Below are positions 8,291-16,497 of a stretch of 64,000 nt of DNA, in pieces. The stretch lies in NCBI RefSeq assembly GCF_021026315.1, contig NZ_JAJNCX010000006.1, positions 186,001-250,000 of the forward strand, written 5' to 3'. The DNA comes from Rhizobium sp. C4. GTDB lineage: Bacteria > Pseudomonadota > Alphaproteobacteria > Rhizobiales > Rhizobiaceae. Made by a program: the position numbers and the translations under genes. Below the pieces are notes generated by a model. That model did no database searches. It had not been told where the DNA came from and saw nothing but the letters and a program-made list of their open reading frames with translations. Every line of letters starts with the position of its first letter. The first letter of the stretch is position 1.

Positions 8291-9828
8291 ACCACGTCCT
8301 CGAAAAGACCCCCCACCCGCCGGCACGCGCCCTTTCGCTGGAAACGCTCGGCATGACCATGCGCTTCGGCAATTTCACGGCGCTCCGCGATGTCTCGATC
8401 AAGGTGCCCGCCGGCTCCTTTCATGTCCTGCTCGGCGAAAACGGCGCCGGCAAATCAACGCTCGTCAAATGCATCATGGGCTTCTACCAGCCGACCGCTG
8501 GCCAGTTGACGGTCGATGGCCGCGAGGTCGAGGTCGCCCATCCCCGCGCCGCCCACGATCTTGGACTGGGCATGGTCTACCAGCATTTCACGCTCGTTCC
8601 TTCGCTCACCGCCGCCGAAAATCTGGTGATCAGCCGCGCCGACGTGCCGGCGAAAATCAACTGGGCAAGAGAGCGCGAGGCGCTGTCCGCCTTCATGGCG
8701 AACATGCCCTTCCAGGTGCCGCTCGATGTCCCGGTCGGACGGCTGGCCGCCGGCGAGAAGCAGAAGCTCGAACTGCTGAAGCAGCTCTACCTCGGCCGCA
8801 AGTTCCTCATCCTCGACGAGCCGACCTCGGTTCTCACCCCCTCGGAGGCGGATGAACTGCTCGGCATGGTGCGCGGGCTGACCACCGCCGGCGACCTCAC
8901 CTGCCTGATGATCAGCCACAAGTTCCGCGAAGTCACCGCCTTTGCCGACGAGGTCTCGGTTCTCAGGCGCGGTGAATATGCCGGCGGCGGCAAGGTTTCC
9001 GATCTTTCGACCGCCGACATGGCCGCCATGATGATCGGCGAAAAGGAACTCGTCCGCTCCGCCCGGCGCGTCGAAACCTCCGGCAATGTCGTCCTCGAGA
9101 TGAAGGGCGCCAAGGCCCCGGACCGCTCCGGTTTCAAGACGATCGAGATCGGCGATCTCAAGGTCAAGGCCGGCGAGATTGTCGGCATCGCCGGCATTTC
9201 CGGCAATGGCCAGATGGAACTCATGCAGATGCTGGCCGGCCAGCGGCCCCTTGATGCAGGCGAAATGCGCGTGAAGGATACGCCCTATACGGCAACGCGC
9301 AGCGAGGCGCAGAAGTTCAATGTCCGCTACCTGCCGGAAGAGCCGCTGAAGAATGCCTGTGCCCCGAAAATGACGGTGGCCGAAAACATCTTCTTCCGCG
9401 ACTTCGATGCAAAGAGCGGCAAGCGCCAGTTCTGGCTCGACGGCCGCCGCATGATGGCGGAGGCCGCCCGTCTTGTCGGCGAATACAAGGTCAAGACGGC
9501 GTCGCTTGCCTCGCCCATCGCCTCGCTTTCCGGCGGCAATGTGCAACGCGCCGTGCTTGCCCGCGAATTGACCGGCGAGGTCGATCTGCTTGTCATCGCC
9601 AATCCCTGCTTCGGCCTCGACTTCTCGGCCGTTGCCGAAATCCGCGCCCGCATCATGGCCGCCCGCAATTCGGGAACCGCCGTGCTGCTGATCAGCGAAG
9701 ACCTCGACGAGATCCTTGAGCTGTCAGACCGAATCCTGGTCATGTCGGAGGGGCAGATCGCCTTTGAAACCCCGGCCGCGACGGCCGAAATCGGCGAGAT
9801 CGGCAAATACATGGCAGGACATCACTGA
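8287..9828 (+). CDS. ABC transporter ATP-binding protein, tandem nucleotide-binding domains
   Basis: 513 residues with two ATPase domains, as in RbsA/NupO-type importers. Domain 1 has Walker [10 protein letters not shown] near residue 50 and Walker B L-I-L-D-E-P-T, but its signature is the degenerate L-A-A-G-E-K-Q-K. Domain 2 has a Walker A lacking the usual Lys (G-I-S-G-N-G-Q-M-E) and a good signature, L-S-G-G-N-V-Q-R. Such asymmetry is normal in this family. I chose the ATG at 8287, which overlaps the biuH stop (ATGA), over the longer open frame to the left. Confidence 0.9.
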   Translation: MNHVLEKTPHPPARALSLETLGMTMRFGNFTALRDVSIKVPAGSFHVLLGENGAGKSTLVKCIMGFYQPTAGQLTVDGREVEVAHPRAAHDLGLGMVYQHFTLVPSLTAAENLVISRADVPAKINWAREREALSAFMANMPFQVPLDVPVGRLAAGEKQKLELLKQLYLGRKFLILDEPTSVLTPSEADELLGMVRGLTTAGDLTCLMISHKFREVTAFADEVSVLRRGEYAGGGKVSDLSTADMAAMMIGEKELVRSARRVETSGNVVLEMKGAKAPDRSGFKTIEIGDLKVKAGEIVGIAGISGNGQMELMQMLAGQRPLDAGEMRVKDTPYTATRSEAQKFNVRYLPEEPLKNACAPKMTVAENIFFRDFDAKSGKRQFWLDGRRMMAEAARLVGEYKVKTASLASPIASLSGGNVQRAVLARELTGEVDLLVIANPCFGLDFSAVAEIRARIMAARNSGTAVLLISEDLDEILELSDRILVMSEGQIAFETPAATAEIGEIGKYMAGHH

Positions 9829-10490
9829 TGGCGACGATCAAGGCACGACCCTTCGACTTCAACCTCGACCCGAAGACAGTGGCGCTGATCGTCATCGACA
9901 TGCAGCGCGATTTCGTCGAGCCCGGCGGCTTTGGCGAAACGCTCGGCAATGACGTGACCCGTCTTCAGGCCATCATCCCGGCGACCGCCGCCCTCATCGC
10001 CGGTTTCCGCAAGGCCGGCCTCACCGTGGTCCATACCCGCGAATGCCATCGGCCCGACCTTGCCGATTGCCCGCCCGCCAAGAAGGATCGCGGCAATCCG
10101 AAGCTCCGGATCGGCGATCCGGGACCGATGGGCCGCATCCTGATCTCGGGCGAGCCCGGCGCCGATATCGTGCCGGAACTCTATCCCGTTGAAGGCGAAA
10201 TCGTCATCGACAAGCCTGGCAAGGGTGCCTTCTACGCCACCCCGCTCGGCGAGATGCTGAAGGAACGCGGCATCACCCAGCTCGTCTTTGCCGGCGTGAC
10301 GACGGAGGTCTGCGTGCAGACCACGATGCGCGAGGCGAACGACCGTGGCTATGAATGCCTGCTCGCCGAGGATGCGACCGAAAGCTATTTCCCCGAATTC
10401 AAGAAGGCCGCCATCGACATGATGACCGCGCAGGGCGCGATCGTCGGCTGGACGGCCCCCGTTTCAAGCATAGTGGAGGCCCTGACATGA
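9828..10490 (+). CDS. Second isochorismatase-like cysteine hydrolase; candidate triuret hydrolase
   Basis: 220 residues, a paralogue of BiuH in the same operon. The catalytic residues are present: Asp24 (V-I-D-M-Q-R-D-F), Lys129 (V-I-D-K-P-G-K-G) and Cys162 (T-T-E-V-C-V-Q). The R-E-x-H-R-P-D-L and [14 protein letters not shown] blocks are shared with BiuH, but the C-terminal part differs. A triuret hydrolase (TrtA) from this family is known to convert triuret towards biuret and to occur with BiuH, so TrtA is the best guess; another ureido-compound amidase is possible. It starts inside the ATPase stop (TGATG) and overlaps the cupin gene (ATGA). Confidence 0.75.
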   Translation: MATIKARPFDFNLDPKTVALIVIDMQRDFVEPGGFGETLGNDVTRLQAIIPATAALIAGFRKAGLTVVHTRECHRPDLADCPPAKKDRGNPKLRIGDPGPMGRILISGEPGADIVPELYPVEGEIVIDKPGKGAFYATPLGEMLKERGITQLVFAGVTTEVCVQTTMREANDRGYECLLAEDATESYFPEFKKAAIDMMTAQGAIVGWTAPVSSIVEALT

Positions 10491-10822
10491 CAACTGCGAT
10501 CAACATGCCGGAATTCCTGCAGGGCGGCTGGCGCGACTGCGAATTCGAACATTTCCGCGACGGCGTGGAAATCTGCCGGCTGGTGCGCGGCGAACCGGAA
10601 CTGGCGCTGCTGCGCTACCAGCCCGGCGCCGAAGTGCCGCCGCATCTGCATGAGGGCCTGGAAACGATCATCGTGCTCGAAGGCTCGCAGAGCGACGAAA
10701 ACGGGCTCTACGGCACCGGCTCGCTGGTGACAAACCCGGAAGGAACCGTCCACTCGGTGCAGTCGCAGGAAGGCTGCGTGGTCCTGATCCAGTGGACCAA
10801 GCCCGTGAAGATCCTTGAGTGA
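10487..10822 (+). CDS. Small cupin-domain protein
   Basis: 111 residues forming one cupin barrel of the ChrR-like type. The first motif is [10 protein letters not shown] with an E-G-S-Q close behind, and the second is N-P-E-G-T-V-H-S-V, giving a plausible His/His/Glu/His metal site. It overlaps the preceding hydrolase by 4 bp and ends 7 bp before atzF, so it is part of the operon. A role as a metal-dependent accessory enzyme or a ligand sensor is open; the family name does not fix a reaction. Confidence 0.75.
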   Translation: MTTAINMPEFLQGGWRDCEFEHFRDGVEICRLVRGEPELALLRYQPGAEVPPHLHEGLETIIVLEGSQSDENGLYGTGSLVTNPEGTVHSVQSQEGCVVLIQWTKPVKILE

Positions 10823-10829
10823 AGAGAGA

Positions 10830-12629
10830 ATGCCCGTGAATATCGAACACCTGCCCTTCACCCTGTCATCCCTGCGCGCCGCCTACGCGGCGGGCCTGAA
10901 GCCCGAGGCCGTCGTCGCCGAAGTCTATCGACGCCTCCGGCTCGCCGACGATCCCGGCATCTTCATTCACCTGCCCGCCGAGGCGGAGACGATCAAGGCC
11001 GCCGCCGCACTCGGGGCCTATGATCCGGCCAAGCCGCTCTGGGGCATTCCCTTTGCCGTCAAGGACAATATCGACGTTGCCGGCATGCCGACGACCTGCG
11101 CTTGCCCCGACTTCGCTTATGGTGCGGAGGTCGACGCATTCGTTGTCGCGCAGCTGAAAGCAGCCGGCGCCATCGTCATCGGCAAGACCAATCTCGACCA
11201 GTTCGCCACCGGCCTTGTCGGCGTGCGGACCCCCTACCCGGCCCCGAAGAACTCACTTGATCCGGAAATCGTTCCCGGCGGATCGAGCGGCGGTTCCGGG
11301 GTCGTGGTAGCGCGTGGGATCGTCACCTTTTCGCTCGGCACCGATACGGCCGGCTCCGGCCGCGTGCCGGCCGCGCTCAACAATATTGTCGGGCTGAAAC
11401 CCTCGCTCGGCAGCCTGTCCGCCAGCGGCATGGTGCCCGCCTGCCGCACGCTGGATACGATCTCGGTCTTCGCGCTCACCGTCGACGACGCCTTCGCGGC
11501 CTACGCAGCAGCCAGCGGCTATGATGCGGCGGACGCCTATTCGAAACGCTTTGCGCCAATGAAGCTCGCACCGCCTACCAAGGCTCTCAAGATCGGCGTG
11601 CCGGACGAAAAGACCCGCATCTTCTTTGGCGACGACGCACAGGCGGCCTCCTTTGCCGCTGCCTGCGACGCGCTGAAGACGCTCGGCCATGAGATCATCG
11701 AACTGGATTTCACGCCGCTCTATCAGGTCGCCGCCATGCTCTACGAGGGCGCATGGGTGGCCGAACGCTATGCAGCGACGGAAAGCATCATGAGGGAGCG
11801 GCCGGAAATCATGCATCCGGTCACCCGGCAGATCATCAGCGGCGCGGAAAAGCTCTCCGCCGCCGACGCCTTCAAGGGCATCTACCGTCTGGCGGACCTC
11901 AAGCGGAAGGCAGAGCCGATGCTTGAGGCGGTGGACTGCCTTTGCGTGCCGACGATCCCCTGCTTCTTCACGGTCAAGGATCTCGAAGCAGACCCCATCG
12001 GCCCCAATTCGAAATTCGGCACCTACACGAATTTCGTCAACCTGCTCGACATGGCCGGCATTGCCGTGCCCGTGGCAACCCGCAGCGACGGCCGCCCCGG
12101 CAGTGTCACGCTTCTGGGCGCAAGCGGTTCCGATGGCGCTCTCGCCGGCATTGCCCGCACGCTGCACGACGGCGCCGGCGTCAGGCTCGGCGCGACCGGC
12201 TGGCCGCTTGTCGCGCAAAGCCAGGGCATTCCGGGCCTTGCCGCCGGCGAGATGGCCGTCGCGCTCGTCGGCGCACACATGACCGGCCTGCCGCTCAACC
12301 ACGAGATTGCCGGGCGCGGCGGACGCTTCCTGTTTTCCGGCCGCACCGCACCGCAATACCGTCTCTACGCGCTGTCCGGCGGCTCGCCGAAGCGCCCGGG
12401 CCTGGTTCGCGCGGACGACGGCGCCTCGATTGCGCTGGAAGTCTGGGCGATCCCGCTTTCCCGCTTCGGCGAGTTCATGGATGGCATCCCCTCGCCGCTC
12501 GGTATCGGCACGATCCGGCTGGAAGGTGGCGCGACCGTCAAGGGCTTCCTCTGCGAGAGCGCAGGTACTGCCGGCGCCGAGGATATCAGCCATCTCGGCG
12601 GCTGGCGCGCCTATCTCGGGCGGGGTTGA
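10830..12629 (+). CDS. atzF: Allophanate hydrolase (AtzF type)
   Basis: 599 residues from the ATG at 10830; an upstream TTG (10815) would add five codons. It hydrolyses allophanate to ammonia and carbon dioxide. The amidase-signature domain (about 1-440) has the Ser-cisSer-Lys triad: Lys78 in F-A-V-K-D-N, Ser152 in G-G-S-S-G-G-S and Ser176 in T-D-T-A-G-S-G, which align with Lys91, Ser165 and Ser189 of Pseudomonas AtzF. The C-terminal part (about 470-599) is the allophanate hydrolase C-terminal domain, so length and architecture match AtzF. It is the last gene of the operon and completes biuret to ammonia. Confidence 0.93.
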   Translation: MPVNIEHLPFTLSSLRAAYAAGLKPEAVVAEVYRRLRLADDPGIFIHLPAEAETIKAAAALGAYDPAKPLWGIPFAVKDNIDVAGMPTTCACPDFAYGAEVDAFVVAQLKAAGAIVIGKTNLDQFATGLVGVRTPYPAPKNSLDPEIVPGGSSGGSGVVVARGIVTFSLGTDTAGSGRVPAALNNIVGLKPSLGSLSASGMVPACRTLDTISVFALTVDDAFAAYAAASGYDAADAYSKRFAPMKLAPPTKALKIGVPDEKTRIFFGDDAQAASFAAACDALKTLGHEIIELDFTPLYQVAAMLYEGAWVAERYAATESIMRERPEIMHPVTRQIISGAEKLSAADAFKGIYRLADLKRKAEPMLEAVDCLCVPTIPCFFTVKDLEADPIGPNSKFGTYTNFVNLLDMAGIAVPVATRSDGRPGSVTLLGASGSDGALAGIARTLHDGAGVRLGATGWPLVAQSQGIPGLAAGEMAVALVGAHMTGLPLNHEIAGRGGRFLFSGRTAPQYRLYALSGGSPKRPGLVRADDGASIALEVWAIPLSRFGEFMDGIPSPLGIGTIRLEGGATVKGFLCESAGTAGAEDISHLGGWRAYLGRG

Positions 12630-12739
12630 ACACCAGCCGTAAAAAGACCCGGCGATGCAGGGACGCAAGGCCGGGCCAGATTGTGACTGGAGATGCGTAT
12701 GCGGGACGTCGTCCGGAAAGGCCGGGCGACGTCTTGGTG

Positions 12740-13783
12740 TCAGGCGCCCTTCTTGCGAATGCGCGTGTAAACGATATTGCGGTTCTCGCCGTAGAAGACC
12801 TCGACATCGACCTGGTTGCGATCGACGGCGGCGTTGACGATCTGCCACATGTCGACATCGGCGCGCAGGATCAGCGGCCAGTCCATGAAGGTTTCCATGT
12901 AACCGTCGGTGCGGATCTCGTTGCTGTAATTGGCAAAGAGATAGGCGCCGCCGGGCTTCAGCATCTCCACCAGCCGCTGCGTCAGGCGAACGGCCACGGC
13001 ATAGGGCAGGTAATCGTAGAGGCCCGAGGCATAGACGAGATCGAAGGTTCCGAGATCATAGGTGCGGCGCATCAGCCCGCTGACATTGCCGACCATCGGA
13101 ACAATCGCAGTGTCCCTGTTGGCGGCCGCGACCACCTCGACGCTATCGGCGTCCTGATCGAGCGCGACCCAGCGCCCCAGCTTGCCGTCCCGGAACGCTT
13201 CCGAGAGTTCGGATTCGCGCAGATATCCGCAGGCGACGGCCAGAACCTCGACGTGCTCGGCCTTTTCCGCCGCAGCATCGACCTCCCGCGCCAGGATTTC
13301 CCGTCTCTCGCGGGCCGCAACCGAAGTGCTTGCCTGAACCGTATAGTCGAAGATTTCCATGCCGAGACCGGAGGCCGATGCGATCGCATCATTGGCCGCC
13401 GGATGCTGGTAGATGATGTCCAGAAGTCCCGCATCGCCGGAATAGCCGCGCGGCTTCCTGAATGACCAGCTTGTGAAGGGATCCTGCTGGAGATACTGGG
13501 AAACGGGATGGGCCTGGGCCAGGGGGATCAGCTGCTTCCAGACACCGTCACCGGAAGTGACCCGCAGGTCGTGGAGATCGGCGGCAAGTCGTGCCACAGT
13601 CTCGCTCGTGTTGTCGTGTCGTTCGAAACGTTGCCGTGCCAGTTCGAGAACCAGCGCCAGCTGACCCCTCTTTTCACGCAACTTGACTTCATCAACAACC
13701 TGAGAAGCGCCCCTGCCGAACTTGGCAACCAGCGCAGGCGTGATCATGCTCTCTTCATCGATATGCGACTTCGTCGACTGCAT
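12740..13783 (-). CDS. Class I SAM-dependent methyltransferase, PhcB-like
   Basis: 347 residues. An alpha-helical N-terminal region (about 1-140) precedes a Rossmann methyltransferase domain with motif I as V-L-A-V-A-C-G-Y-L-R-E and an Asp at the end of beta-2 (A-L-D-Q-D). The block W-S-F-R-K-P-R-G-Y-S-G-D-A is, as I recall, typical of proteins annotated as 3-hydroxypalmitic acid methyl ester synthases (Ralstonia PhcB relatives). The SD GAGGAG supports the start at 13783. It is convergent with the biuret operon. The methyl acceptor is not established; PhcB similarity is a family-level inference. Confidence 0.7.
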   Translation of the reverse strand: MQSTKSHIDEESMITPALVAKFGRGASQVVDEVKLREKRGQLALVLELARQRFERHDNTSETVARLAADLHDLRVTSGDGVWKQLIPLAQAHPVSQYLQQDPFTSWSFRKPRGYSGDAGLLDIIYQHPAANDAIASASGLGMEIFDYTVQASTSVAARERREILAREVDAAAEKAEHVEVLAVACGYLRESELSEAFRDGKLGRWVALDQDADSVEVVAAANRDTAIVPMVGNVSGLMRRTYDLGTFDLVYASGLYDYLPYAVAVRLTQRLVEMLKPGGAYLFANYSNEIRTDGYMETFMDWPLILRADVDMWQIVNAAVDRNQVDVEVFYGENRNIVYTRIRKKGA

Positions 13784-14033
13784 ATACGCAACTCCTCAAT
13801 CGACCGCTCTGACATTCACGAGACAAAGCCTAGCGCAAATTTTAAAATGCGAAAGTTTTTAATTAAATTTTGGTTAATTTGCGTTTTTCCCGTTAGGGCG
13901 ATTGCAACCGTTTGCAAGAAACGATCTGGTTTCGTTTACCCGGGATTAGCAGAAATGGCAGTAAAAGGGACGCAGACTGGTAGAATTCATCCTGCTTGAT
14001 GCAAGAGATGCGACATTTCTACCTATAGGGGAA

Positions 14034-16025
14034 ATGGTGACGATGGAGCTGACTGACGAAGTCGCGCGGCGTGCGATTGCTGCCTTGCACCGGCCATGGT
14101 GGAAGCCAGCCGATCCCTTCCTGCTGACCATGCTTCTGGAAAGAAACGCAGCGCAGAACATCCGCCTCGTCCGTTTCGGCATTGTCGCGGCCGCCTTTGT
14201 CAACAGCCTGTTCTGCTTTCTCGACTACCTGCTCCTGCCGGATGTGGCCAGCACGCTCATCATGGTCCGCATCGGCGTCGGCCTGTTCTTCGTGGCGACC
14301 GTGGAACTCGTTGCGAGAACATCGCGCTCGCTGAGCCTCATCCACGTGTCGGCGGCAACAGGCATCATTGTTGCAGCCGTTGGCTGGCTCATCCCCGCAC
14401 TACAGTCGAGCCAGCAGGTTACACTTTCGCAATTCATGGTATTCGGAACAATTTTTGTTCTCGGCGCCAACCTGTTCTTCAATTTCCGCTTCTGGCTTTC
14501 GGCCCTTTCCTCCGTCACGGTCACGATAGCTTTTGTCTATGGACTGCTATTCTCGCTTGATATCAACGAGACGGCACGCGGGGTCCTGTCGCTTTATTTC
14601 GTTTCCGTTCTGGCCCTGTCGCTCTACTTTTCATGGCAGCTCAGCCTTGAGCGCTACAATTCCTTCCTGCACTCGCTGCAGGCGCAGATTCAGGAAAAGG
14701 TCGCTATCGAGAAAGGCCAGCAGCTCGAAAAGATCGCCGAGACCGATCCGCTCACGGGCCTTCGCAACCGCCGCGCCATCAGCCAGGACTTCCTCAACCT
14801 GACGCGCAACGGGCTTGCCGAAAACGAACAGATCGGCCTGATCCTCATCGACGTCGACTATTTCAAGCGCTTCAACGACAGCCTCGGCCACCACGCCGGC
14901 GATGAATGCCTGATCGCCCTCGCCCGCCTGTTCTCGCAAAAGGCGGAAGAACTGGGCGCCGTTGCCGGCCGGCATGGCGGCGAAGAGTTCGTCATCCTGA
15001 CCAAGGTCAACACACAGGAGCGCCTGCGCGAACTGGCGGACGTGTTCTGCAAGAGCGTCGAGGCGCTGGCCATCCCTCACCCCGACCGCGGCGACGACAG
15101 ACATATCGTCACGATCAGTGCCGGCGCGGCGATGACCCGCAACGATGGCAGCATGGAACTCACCGTGCTGCTGCAGCAGGCCGACCGCGCGCTCTACTCC
15201 TCGAAATTCTCCGGCCGCGCGACGTTCACGATCTACGATCCGACCGAGGCCTCGCGTGACGCCTCGGGCGAAAACCTCGCGGAACTTCTCAAGCACGCCA
15301 TCGCACGCGGCCTCGTCTCCGTGGTCTACCAGCCGTTCATCGACGCCCGGACAAGCCGGGTGATCGGCTATGAAACGCTGATGCGTATGCGCGATTTCGA
15401 TGGCAGCTTGATCAGCCCGGCAGTCTTCATTCCCGTTGCCGAGCAGACCGGGGCCATCCACCAGCTAGGACGCTGGGCGATCGAACAGGCCTGCCGCGAC
15501 ATCGCCAATCACGGCATGAGCGACGTCGTGTCGGTCAACGTCTCGGCCATGCAGCTCAAGACACCCGGCTTCCCGCTGCAGGTCACCGAGCTCATTTGCC
15601 AGTTCGGCATTTCACCGAAGAAGCTCGCGCTGGAAGTGACCGAAGGCATCGACATCGCGCTGGAAACCCAGGCGCAGAAGAATATCGAACAGCTTCGCGC
15701 CTTCGGCGTCCAGGTCTGGCTCGACGACTTCGGCACCGGCTTCGCCGGTCTTGCCTGGCTGCGCCGCTTCGATTTCGACGTGGTCAAGATCGACAGGGCC
15801 TTCCTGCACGACTGCGAGTCGACGCGCGGCTCCTGCATGCTCCAGGACATCGTCCGCCTGCTTCGCAATCGCGGCGTCCACGTTCTGGTGGAAGGCGTCG
15901 AAACCAAGCAGCAGGTGGAACTGCTGAAGCGTCTCGGCGTCAACACGATGCAGGGCTACTATCTCGGCCGGCCGGCACCGCTGGAAGCGATTCTCGTGCA
16001 CCGTGCGGCCAGTCAGCGCGCCTGA
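14034..16025 (+). CDS. Membrane GGDEF-EAL protein (cyclic-di-GMP metabolism)
   Basis: 663 residues. About six helices fill residues 45-205. The GGDEF domain follows (about 230-390) with an intact active site R-H-G-G-E-E-F near residue 315; the RxxD inhibitory site expected just before it is missing. The EAL domain (about 415-660) keeps E-V-T-E, D-D-F-G-T-G, K-I-D, and V-E-G-V-E-T, but its signature reads E-T-L instead of E-A-L. Both diguanylate cyclase and phosphodiesterase activity look possible. The start is uncertain: ATG at 14034 is very close to the SD (AGGGGA), and ATG at 14043 is better spaced. Confidence 0.9.
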   Translation: MVTMELTDEVARRAIAALHRPWWKPADPFLLTMLLERNAAQNIRLVRFGIVAAAFVNSLFCFLDYLLLPDVASTLIMVRIGVGLFFVATVELVARTSRSLSLIHVSAATGIIVAAVGWLIPALQSSQQVTLSQFMVFGTIFVLGANLFFNFRFWLSALSSVTVTIAFVYGLLFSLDINETARGVLSLYFVSVLALSLYFSWQLSLERYNSFLHSLQAQIQEKVAIEKGQQLEKIAETDPLTGLRNRRAISQDFLNLTRNGLAENEQIGLILIDVDYFKRFNDSLGHHAGDECLIALARLFSQKAEELGAVAGRHGGEEFVILTKVNTQERLRELADVFCKSVEALAIPHPDRGDDRHIVTISAGAAMTRNDGSMELTVLLQQADRALYSSKFSGRATFTIYDPTEASRDASGENLAELLKHAIARGLVSVVYQPFIDARTSRVIGYETLMRMRDFDGSLISPAVFIPVAEQTGAIHQLGRWAIEQACRDIANHGMSDVVSVNVSAMQLKTPGFPLQVTELICQFGISPKKLALEVTEGIDIALETQAQKNIEQLRAFGVQVWLDDFGTGFAGLAWLRRFDFDVVKIDRAFLHDCESTRGSCMLQDIVRLLRNRGVHVLVEGVETKQQVELLKRLGVNTMQGYYLGRPAPLEAILVHRAASQRA

Positions 16026-16031
16026 ACGAGT

Positions 16032-16196
16032 TCACCGTGGAGCCCGACCGCCCTTGTCGCGCCGGCAACGCTCCGAGCAGTAGCGGACCTCGTCCCAGTC
16101 GCGCGCCCACTTCCGCCGCCACGCAAATGGCCGCCCGCAGCAGGCACAGACCTTCTGCGGCAGTTCACCCTTCTTCATGCGCTTCACTTGCTTCAT
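16032..16196 (-). CDS. DUF2256-like small zinc-ribbon protein
   Basis: 54 residues from the ATG at 16196 (a Met six codons in is also possible). Two Cys pairs are visible, C-A-C-C and Y-C-S-E-R-C, around a W-A-R-D-W-D-E-V-R core, which is the DUF2256 pattern and suggests one bound zinc. The function of the family is unknown. It faces the GGDEF-EAL gene tail to tail, with only 6 bp between stops. No strong SD is seen. Confidence 0.7.
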   Translation of the reverse strand: MKQVKRMKKGELPQKVCACCGRPFAWRRKWARDWDEVRYCSERCRRDKGGRAPR

Positions 16197-16294
16197 GCAA
16201 GGGAGAATACGCTCGCCGCCTCCGCCCGGATCGGTCGGCAAAATCCACCGCGACCCTTTCTGCGTAGGCGGGAGGGACGAGAGGAGAAGCGCCG

Positions 16295-16483
16295 ATGTAT
16301 CTGGATACGAACGGACATGGCCCGGGTGGACAACCCGAAAGGGAGAGACGCCAAAGGCCTGAACTCTCCCTCAACGAGCAGAAGGTGCTCTTCTGGATCG
16401 CAGGACTGAACATCGTCCTGCTTCTCGTCGCGCCGATCGGCGGCGCGACGCTATTCGATGTCGTGACAGCGTGGTTCCGGTAG
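16295..16483 (+). CDS. Small single-span membrane protein, unknown function
   Basis: 62 residues. A polar, charged N-terminus of about 27 residues (rich in Gly, Pro and Arg) is followed by a hydrophobic helix (about 33-54) and a short tail. The SD GAGGAGA lies 7 bp before the ATG, which makes translation likely. It is convergent with leuA. No family is recognised. Confidence 0.55.
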   Translation: MYLDTNGHGPGGQPERERRQRPELSLNEQKVLFWIAGLNIVLLLVAPIGGATLFDVVTAWFR

Positions 16484-16497
16484 GAACGTCGCCCTGA

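Noticed and set aside
6440-8326. 628-codon open frame on the minus strand across the permease and biuH genes
   Set aside because: It is antisense to three well-supported genes, has low-complexity composition typical of the opposite strand of GC-rich coding DNA, and matches no family.
10815-10829. TTG start for AtzF
   Set aside because: It lies inside the cupin gene and adds only five residues; the ATG at 10830 gives the usual AtzF N-terminus.
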